From Dehalococcoidia bacterium (GTDB taxonomy: Bacteria; Chloroflexota; Dehalococcoidia; Lucifugimonadales; Lucifugimonadaceae), in assembly GCA_002700125.1 (NCBI GenBank), contig PACM01000018.1:32915-44065 (forward strand): a stretch of DNA of 11,151 nt. The letters run 5' to 3'. Under the pieces are notes generated by a model that was not told where the DNA came from, searched no databases, and saw only the letters and a list, made by a program, of their open reading frames with translations. The position numbers were made by a program, and so were the translations under genes. Positions within the stretch are counted from its first letter, which is position 1. Each line of letters begins with the position of its first letter. This document shows, in pieces, positions 5,787 through 11,151 of the stretch.

Positions 5787-6350
5787 GTGAACCGGATAAA
5801 TGTAGAAAAATTAGTTGCTAAGATAATCTCTGAATCAGGAGATGATTCAAAGAGGAGTGGATTAAAATCTACTCCTGAGAGAGTCGCAAAACTATTCGAA
5901 GAAATGCTTTCAGGATACTCATTATCTTTGAAAAAAGTAGTAGAAGGATCACTGTTTGATACTAATCTAGACGATATGATTGTAATTAAAGATATAGAAT
6001 TCTACAGTTTGTGTGAACATGACCTTACTCCATTCTTTGGATCTGTTCATGTAGGCTATATTCCTGAAGGAAAAATCATAGGTTTATCTAAAATACCAAA
6101 AGTAATTGAAATATTTTCAAAAAGACTCCAAGTCCAAGAAAACTTGACCAATGAGATTTCTAATGCGCTAGATTCAACAATCTCGCCACATGGATTAGGT
6201 GTTGTCATCAAGGCAAAGCATACTTGCTCAATAATTAGAGGAAAAAATTTTTCAAGCTCCAATCTTACTACTAGTTCTATGCACGGATCCTTCAGAAGCA
6301 ATTTAAACACACGACAAGAGTTCTTATCTCATATACAGAGCAAATCTTAA
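5787..6350 (+). CDS. folE: GTP cyclohydrolase I
   Basis: FolE converts GTP to 7,8-dihydroneopterin triphosphate plus formate, the first step of folate (and other pterin) synthesis, as a zinc-dependent cytoplasmic toroid. The 187-aa length is normal. Family landmarks are T29-P-E-R-V-A, Y73-S-L-C76-E-H78-D79-L-T-P-F-F-G, H88-V-G-Y-I-P, G99-L-S-K, and the distal H145-T-C147-x3-R-G. The zinc ligands in E. coli are Cys110, His113 and Cys181. Cys76 and Cys147 match the two cysteines, but Asp79 takes the place of His113; the catalytic His112 equivalent (His78) is kept. The start is GTG, since the frame is closed by TAG at 5775 and the next ATG would remove conserved sequence. folB follows after 2 nt. 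Confidence 0.93.
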   Translation: MNRINVEKLVAKIISESGDDSKRSGLKSTPERVAKLFEEMLSGYSLSLKKVVEGSLFDTNLDDMIVIKDIEFYSLCEHDLTPFFGSVHVGYIPEGKIIGLSKIPKVIEIFSKRLQVQENLTNEISNALDSTISPHGLGVVIKAKHTCSIIRGKNFSSSNLTTSSMHGSFRSNLNTRQEFLSHIQSKS

Positions 6351-6352
6351 TA

Positions 6353-6709
6353 ATGGAAGATTATATAGATATAAAAAATATAGAAGTATCTTGCATTGTT
6401 GGAATAAATCCTGAAGAAAAAATAAAAAAGCAGCCTCTAATAATTAACTTAACTCTTTATGTGTCATTCCTCAATGTATCGGATACAGACAATGTAGAAG
6501 ATACAGTAGATTACTCTTCTATAGCTTCGGATATAAAAGATTTTGTATCTAAATCCAAGTTCAACTTGATTGAAGCTTTGGCTGCAAAAATTGCTAAAAA
6601 TATATTAACAAATGAGAAGATAAAAAAAGCAAAAGTGGAGGTAATAAAGCCGTTAGCGTCATCCACCTCAGAAAATATCTCTGTTGTAGTTACAAGAGAA
6701 AATTTCTAG
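6353..6709 (+). CDS. folB: Dihydroneopterin aldolase
   Basis: FolB cleaves (and epimerises) 7,8-dihydroneopterin to 6-hydroxymethyl-dihydropterin and glycolaldehyde, downstream of FolE in folate synthesis. At 118 aa it has the standard length of this small homo-octameric family. Visible landmarks are the opening I-D-I-K-N-I-E-V-S-C-I-V-G-I, E21-E22 at the substrate-binding glutamate region, D53-Y54-S, L72-I-E74-A-L-A, and the catalytic lysine in I98-K99-P100. The gene starts 2 nt after the folE stop with no Shine-Dalgarno, so it is almost certainly co-transcribed and coupled. It ends 8 nt from the convergent acylase stop. Confidence 0.95.
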   Translation: MEDYIDIKNIEVSCIVGINPEEKIKKQPLIINLTLYVSFLNVSDTDNVEDTVDYSSIASDIKDFVSKSKFNLIEALAAKIAKNILTNEKIKKAKVEVIKPLASSTSENISVVVTRENF

Positions 6710-6717
6710 ATATTTAA

Positions 6718-9054
6718 TCATTTCTTAGAATATGGAATTAGTAACTGTCTAGATTCACATGATTGCTGGATTGTATCCCAGTCCCATAACTGAGGTATTG
6801 TCTCAAGATCAGCCCACATCTGAGTTTGATCAGAATAATGTTTACTCCCTGGATTACCTGACGATCCAAGCGGTACTATCCATCTTGAATTATTCCAATC
6901 AGAAACATCATGAATATATCTATTAACGGAAATCGAATTGACTTCGAGATTCTCTATGTAACCTCCTTGCTGAGGAGTATCTGAATCACCTCCAAATGAT
7001 ACGGATGGAGGATTTAGATATCCTGAATATTCTGGAAACAATTTTGATAAAGGGTGAATCGGGTTGGTTTTATGTACCTTCCCCCAAACTAAATCAGACA
7101 ATGCAATGCTATCAAGAGAGTCATACTTCTTAAGAACATTATGGATGATCTTGTTTAGTATCATTTTCAATTTTTGAGGAGTTAAAAAATTATCTTCCCC
7201 CTTTAATTGATTCACAACTCTGTAGAATATTTGATTTAAAGTTGTCCTCTTAGATCGAGAATTTTTAGGCAAGACGTTGTTGTAAAAAGCATCTCCGACA
7301 GTAATAGTAACAACTTCTTTGAGTAAATTGTCCTTGATATCTGCATAGATAGTTGCTGCTACGGAATCTGGACTCATCCTATAATCCCAAGATGATAGAA
7401 CGTTTTGCAAATTATCGGAGAGTACCTCAAAAAGTTTCATTGATTTCAACTTACCGAATAATATTTTTGCTGGAATACTTACTCGGTCAGCATGAATTTC
7501 TGACATATCAGAAACATCAGCTGTATTTTCATTCAAATTATTTATCTTAGAAATTATTCTCGTAGCTCTATATTCAGGAGAGAAATCTTGACCTATGTAA
7601 TATGGATAATCGGGGGATACTACTCGCTGGTTGCAAGTAACAACAAATCCAGTGACAGGATTTTCAGATTTAGGCATATCTCCATAAGGAACTAATCCTT
7701 GCCACTCAAATTTTTCATCCCAACCTTTAACTAGCCCCAGATGATTAGAAGAATGCCTTATAGGAATCTTGCCTCTAAGCTTGTACCCAAAGTCACCGTG
7801 TGTATCAGCATACACAAAATTATTCACTGGCTCGGTCCATTCTTTCAAGGAACCTATAAGTTCTTGAGAATTATTGGCATGAAGTATTGAATACACACAT
7901 TCAGCCCACTTGGTCCCGGAATTAGTACCAGTATGAGAAAAGGTTAATCCATATCCTGAATCTATATTGTCCGAAATAACATGCCCATTTTTTGTTTTGA
8001 TTATCTGCACTTTTTCTATCGGACCATTATTAACATTGATGGTTTTAGTAGTCACTTGAGCATCTAACCAACTATCTTCAAAAAGAAATTTGATATTTTC
8101 ATTTTCCGATTTTAGCTTATCCAGATATAAATCCTGATAATCAGCGTTCCCGTGAGTCATACCAAAGGCTACATTAGATGTATGACTAAAATGAGGAGCT
8201 CCAGGGAATCCTGGGACAGAATAACCGCTAACTGAAAACTCTCTACACGTCATGTGAATTTGATAGTAGACACTGGGGGTGTCTAATGCACGGTGTGAAT
8301 CTCCTGCAACTAATGGTAAGCCAGATTTAGTTTTACCACCTGATATTACCCAAGCATTACTTCCGACGTCGGTCTCGTTCAAATAGTTAATTAATTCAAC
8401 GGATTCAGAAAGTGTGCTGATGTCTGAATCAAATATTCTCTCGGTAGTATGTCCGGGAGGTACGGTCAGTAAGCTGTTATTTGGCACATGTCTCCAAAGT
8501 TTCTCAAAAACATCTTGGTCAAGATATTTATACATCTGAGTTTTTAATAACTTCATCTCATATGTCCCCATCAACATGTTTCTTATCTTGTAGACAGCGA
8601 AGCAGTGCCACGGTTCCCAAGCTTCAGGTTTAATACTTAAAAGTTTGTATTCAATAGGCAGATTAACAGTAGAATCAATAAATGAATTGACCCCAGCTGC
8701 GTAATGCTCGATCATATTTTTTGCTTGAGTAGAAATAATTTGAAAGTCAGCCTTAGAAGCTTCTTCTACACCCATCTTCATAATTAATCTATCTTCTTTA
8801 AGAGATTCTTCGCCTAATAATTCAGAGGATCTTCCTAAAGCCCTATGTCTATCGAAATCCATGTGCCATAATCTGTCTTGAGCAGTTACGAAACCTTGAG
8901 CAAAGAAAGCATCCAATTCATTATCTGCCTTAATATGAGGAATCCCCCAATTATCTCTAAAGATTTCTACCTGTTGATTTAACTTTTTAAAATATTGATC
9001 CGAGTAGACATCTGGAAGCACATTTTTTAATTCTTTTGCAAAATCATTCGACAT
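6718..9054 (-). CDS. Penicillin-acylase-family N-terminal-nucleophile hydrolase
   Basis: Amide hydrolase of the penicillin G acylase / acyl-homoserine-lactone acylase / cephalosporin acylase superfamily, 778 aa. These are made as a precursor and self-cleave to alpha and beta chains. The alpha part has I31-F-R-D-N-W-G-I-P-H-I and A58-Q-D-R-L-W-H-M-D. The cleavage site is G231/S232-N-A-W, making Ser232 the beta-chain nucleophile. Asn475 (in T-C-N-Q-R-V) and Arg496 (in E-Y-R-A-T-R-I) sit at beta positions 244 and 265, close to the catalytic Asn241 and Arg263 of penicillin G acylase. The N-terminus is hydrophilic, without the signal peptide usual in this family, so it may stay in the cytoplasm. 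The substrate cannot be inferred reliably. It is divergent from the PhyH gene, with a 92-nt shared intergenic region. Confidence 0.92.
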   Translation of the reverse strand: MSNDFAKELKNVLPDVYSDQYFKKLNQQVEIFRDNWGIPHIKADNELDAFFAQGFVTAQDRLWHMDFDRHRALGRSSELLGEESLKEDRLIMKMGVEEASKADFQIISTQAKNMIEHYAAGVNSFIDSTVNLPIEYKLLSIKPEAWEPWHCFAVYKIRNMLMGTYEMKLLKTQMYKYLDQDVFEKLWRHVPNNSLLTVPPGHTTERIFDSDISTLSESVELINYLNETDVGSNAWVISGGKTKSGLPLVAGDSHRALDTPSVYYQIHMTCREFSVSGYSVPGFPGAPHFSHTSNVAFGMTHGNADYQDLYLDKLKSENENIKFLFEDSWLDAQVTTKTINVNNGPIEKVQIIKTKNGHVISDNIDSGYGLTFSHTGTNSGTKWAECVYSILHANNSQELIGSLKEWTEPVNNFVYADTHGDFGYKLRGKIPIRHSSNHLGLVKGWDEKFEWQGLVPYGDMPKSENPVTGFVVTCNQRVVSPDYPYYIGQDFSPEYRATRIISKINNLNENTADVSDMSEIHADRVSIPAKILFGKLKSMKLFEVLSDNLQNVLSSWDYRMSPDSVAATIYADIKDNLLKEVVTITVGDAFYNNVLPKNSRSKRTTLNQIFYRVVNQLKGEDNFLTPQKLKMILNKIIHNVLKKYDSLDSIALSDLVWGKVHKTNPIHPLSKLFPEYSGYLNPPSVSFGGDSDTPQQGGYIENLEVNSISVNRYIHDVSDWNNSRWIVPLGSSGNPGSKHYSDQTQMWADLETIPQLWDWDTIQQSCESRQLLIPYSKK

Positions 9055-9146
9055 ATTCTGACTGTAAAAAATAAATCTAAAGTAGTCAAAGATTATAAAC
9101 TTTTATACTCTATGATTTAGAGAGATAAACAATAAGGCATTTAATC
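9055..9146. promoter_or_regulatory. Divergent promoter region, acylase / PhyH
   Basis: This 92-nt AT-rich gap separates two divergent genes and must hold both promoters if both are expressed from here. On the minus strand a perfect TATAAT (9097 to 9092) lies 37 nt before the acylase ATG. On the plus strand TATACT (9104-9109) lies 37 nt before the PhyH ATG. Neither has a good -35 at standard spacing. A 5-bp inverted repeat (CTCTA 9108-9112, TAGAG 9118-9122) overlaps the expected plus-strand start site and could be an operator half-site pair. PhyH has AAGG at 9133-9136, a rather long 10 nt before its ATG. Confidence 0.4.
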
Positions 9147-10025
9147 ATGAAAGTACTTTCTAAAGATCAGGTTGAATCTTACAATAATGATGGATATTTA
9201 ATAGTAGAAAATGTCTTAAATGGAGATGATGTCAAAGAATTGGGCCTGGTCACCGACACATTCGTAGAAAAATCCAGGAATATCTCTGAGCATAACGAAA
9301 ATTTTGACTTGGAATCAGACCATACTTATGAAAACCCGAAACTCAGAAGAATAAAGAAGCCTGAGAAACAACACCCGGTTTATGAAAAGACTCTAAAGGA
9401 TTCAAGAATACTTGATGTAGTAGAAGATTTAATTGGACCTAATATAAGAACTCTTGGAGGAAAATTGAATATGAAAGCTCCAGGTGGAGGAGCTCAAGTT
9501 GAATGGCACACTGATTGGGCATTCTATCCGCACACCAATGACGATATTTTAGAAGTTGGTGTACCACTAGATGATATGGAAATTGAAAATGGATGTCTCA
9601 TGGCAATACCAGGATCACAAAAGTGGGAAGCGATCAGTCATCACGAGAATGGCGTCTTCGTAGGAGCAGTCTCAGAGGACGCTTTCGATATGGAAGATGC
9701 TGTACCATTCATATTGAAAGCAGGATCTATATCTGTACATCATGTCAGAGCTCTGCACGGCTCAGCACCAAATATGTCCGATAGACCGAGAAGATTATTA
9801 CTATTAGGTTATCTGGCATCAGATGCCTTTCCTATTGCATCACAAGGTGTAGCTTCATCTCCTTCAGATTGGGAAGAATGGAATTCAAAAATACTACGAG
9901 GAGAACCAACTGACAGGCCAAGGTTAGAAAAGGTTCCAATCGTTTTTCCACAACCAAAGCCGGAAAACGCAGGTTCAATTTTTGAGATACAAGAAAGGTT
10001 AAAAAGGTCACATTACGAAAAATGA
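9147..10025 (+). CDS. Phytanoyl-CoA dioxygenase (PhyH) family Fe(II)/2-oxoglutarate oxygenase
   Basis: Predicted non-haem iron oxygenase that hydroxylates an organic substrate using O2 and 2-oxoglutarate; 292 aa, cytoplasmic. The N-terminus (L4-S-K-D-Q-V...D-G-Y-L-I-V) is the usual PhyH start. The iron triad is H121-T-D123 and the distal H204 in H-G-S-A-P-N. R215 lies 11 residues after the distal His, where the 2-oxoglutarate carboxylate is normally bound. G114 precedes the W120-H motif, and N148-G-C-L-M-A-I-P-G-S is the typical strand before the distal His. All catalytic residues are intact. The substrate is unknown, because the family ranges over acyl-CoAs, ectoine, halogenated and phosphonate compounds. 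The stop overlaps the next ATG by ATGA, tying it to the enolase-like enzyme. Confidence 0.92.
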   Translation: MKVLSKDQVESYNNDGYLIVENVLNGDDVKELGLVTDTFVEKSRNISEHNENFDLESDHTYENPKLRRIKKPEKQHPVYEKTLKDSRILDVVEDLIGPNIRTLGGKLNMKAPGGGAQVEWHTDWAFYPHTNDDILEVGVPLDDMEIENGCLMAIPGSQKWEAISHHENGVFVGAVSEDAFDMEDAVPFILKAGSISVHHVRALHGSAPNMSDRPRRLLLLGYLASDAFPIASQGVASSPSDWEEWNSKILRGEPTDRPRLEKVPIVFPQPKPENAGSIFEIQERLKRSHYEK

Positions 10026-11151
10026 AAATTACGAAAATTGAAATTATAAAATATGAATATACTCTTGAAAACGTTGGCAAAGACTACAACACTTTCAATA
10101 TGGTATATGAACCAAATGGAAAACTAACTACCGAGGATTCAATTCTTCTAATCCATACATCCGAAGGAATAACAGGAGAATATGTCGGGATAAGAGGACC
10201 TGCTCTCGCAGAGGTACAGTTCGTGGCAGATTATCTCATAGGAAAGAATCCTCTGGAAAGAGAAGAAATCTACAATGATACAAAACGTGGATTGAGACAT
10301 TTTTCAATGGCAGGAACAGGAATAGTAGATATATGCTTATGGGATATAGCAGGAAAATTATATCAGGAACCGATCTGGAAATTACTCGGTGGAAAAAGTA
10401 AGAAATTGCCTTGCTATGCGTCAACGCTTCATGGTGATGAAAATGGAGGACTTACTACCCCAGATGACTTTGCTGAATTTGCAGAACAATGCAGATCTTT
10501 GGGTTATCCAGCTTTCAAAGTTCACGGATGGGGACTTGCAAGAAATAATATAAAAAGAGAAATAGAAAATGTTCTAAAGCTAGGGGAAAAATTTGAGAAT
10601 AAGCTGGATCTAATGATTGATCCTGCATGTGAGATCAAGAACTTTGCAGACACTCTTGCGCTTGGAAAAGCGTGCGATGAAGCAAAGTTTTTTTGGTGGG
10701 AAGATCCATTTCAAGACGGAGGTGTATCACAGTTTGTTCATAGAAAATTAAGACAAATGGTCAAGACTCCAATATTGCAAACAGAACACATAAGGTTACT
10801 GGAACAACACGTAGATTTTATTGTTGCTGATGCAACAGACTTAGTTAGAGCAGGAGCACATGAAGATGGCGGCATAACAGGCGTAATGAAGATAGCTCAT
10901 GCTTCTGAAGGCTTTGGTCTGGATGTAGAATTGCACGGACCAGGACCAGCGCATAGACATATAATGACTTCAATTAGAAACACTAATTACTTTGAAATGG
11001 GACTAGTGCATCCCAATGTTCCTACGACAAAATCACCGGTTTATAAAGACTATTCTGATGATCTAAACTCAATTGACAAAGATGGTTGCGTTGAGGCACC
11101 TAATGGGCCAGGCCTTGGAGTTGAATTAGACTGGGATTGGATAAAATCTCA
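10022..11151 (+). CDS. Enolase-superfamily (mandelate racemase/muconate lactonizing-like) enzyme, 3' end cut
   Basis: 376 codons are visible and the frame is open at the right edge; by family length little is missing. Members abstract a proton alpha to a carboxylate, usually to dehydrate sugar acids or racemise or epimerise acids. The N-terminal capping domain covers roughly 1-125, followed by the barrel. The catalytic base motif is K166-V-H168 (Lys-x-His rather than Lys-x-Lys). Metal ligands are D200, E227 (W-W-E-D-P) and E255 (Q-T-E-H). H305 in V-E-L-H-G matches the dyad His, and E325 matches mandelate racemase Glu317. Aligning on the conserved G283-G-I-T-G puts G278 where the dyad Asp is expected; D270 is the only nearby alternative. 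It starts at ATG 10022 overlapping the PhyH stop. The substrate cannot be assigned. Confidence 0.92.
   Translation, partial: MKITKIEIIKYEYTLENVGKDYNTFNMVYEPNGKLTTEDSILLIHTSEGITGEYVGIRGPALAEVQFVADYLIGKNPLEREEIYNDTKRGLRHFSMAGTGIVDICLWDIAGKLYQEPIWKLLGGKSKKLPCYASTLHGDENGGLTTPDDFAEFAEQCRSLGYPAFKVHGWGLARNNIKREIENVLKLGEKFENKLDLMIDPACEIKNFADTLALGKACDEAKFFWWEDPFQDGGVSQFVHRKLRQMVKTPILQTEHIRLLEQHVDFIVADATDLVRAGAHEDGGITGVMKIAHASEGFGLDVELHGPGPAHRHIMTSIRNTNYFEMGLVHPNVPTTKSPVYKDYSDDLNSIDKDGCVEAPNGPGLGVELDWDWIKS

Noticed and set aside
7353..7550. Plus-strand reading frame inside the acylase gene
   Set aside because: It is antisense to conserved beta-chain sequence and has no independent support.
6718..9054. 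Beta-lactam resistance or quorum-quenching role for the acylase
   Set aside because: The family fold does not predict the acyl substrate, and nothing nearby points to antibiotics or signalling.
9593..9784. Arg/Ser-rich reading frame inside the PhyH gene
   Set aside because: It is an alternate frame of a strongly conserved gene, without a start signal or recognisable composition.

Overview
The window looks like a piece of an AT-rich, gene-dense bacterial chromosome, not a plasmid, phage or mobile element. It holds housekeeping genes (DNA polymerase I, tRNA-Ser, folate genes, lipid and disulfide enzymes) beside a catabolic-looking block (Ntn hydrolase, Fe(II)/2-oxoglutarate dioxygenase, enolase-superfamily enzyme). 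The phytanoyl-CoA-dioxygenase-like plus mandelate-racemase-like pair, and a DsbB with an extra N-terminal membrane segment, would fit marine Chloroflexota of the SAR202 type. That placement is an inference from gene families, not a demonstrated identity. I see no transposase, integrase, CRISPR array or phage gene.

Layout. (1) Positions 1-1914: the 3' part of polA. Its frame is open at the left edge, so the 5'-nuclease domain lies outside the window. (2) Positions 1915-2190: a non-coding stretch with a complete tRNA-Ser(UGA), a palindrome and a possible terminator hairpin. (3) Positions 2191-2367: a 58-residue single-pass membrane protein, ending 2 nt from the convergent end of the next operon. 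(4) Minus strand, 4416 to 2370: a possible 66-residue membrane protein, a divergent PlsY-like acyltransferase, and a family 2 glycosyltransferase of the HpnB/CrtQ type. The last two overlap by an ATGA. (5) Plus strand, 4415-6709: dsbB, a membrane-anchored thioredoxin-like protein, a 19-codon leader ORF, folE and folB. (6) Minus strand, 9054 to 6718: a penicillin-acylase-type Ntn hydrolase. (7) Plus strand, 9147 to the right edge: a PhyH-family dioxygenase overlapping by ATGA an enolase-superfamily gene cut by the window end.

How the genes work together. DsbB and the CxxC protein form a plausible extracytoplasmic oxidation pair. FolE and FolB catalyse early steps of the pterin branch of folate synthesis. 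The acyltransferase and glycosyltransferase probably modify one membrane lipid. The dioxygenase and enolase-like enzyme are probably successive or cooperating steps in breaking down an organic acid or similar compound, with the divergent amidohydrolase possibly feeding it.

The most interesting points are local. The short leader ORF, with the clearest Shine-Dalgarno in the window, lies in frame with folE and is separated from it by one amber codon. FolE has Asp where the zinc-ligand His of the CEHH motif is expected. The enolase-like enzyme seems to lack the Asp of the mandelate-racemase His-Asp dyad. Two divergent start codons share a CATG. Both convergent gene junctions are only 2 and 8 nt long. 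I did not find a clearly new multi-gene defence or mobile system.
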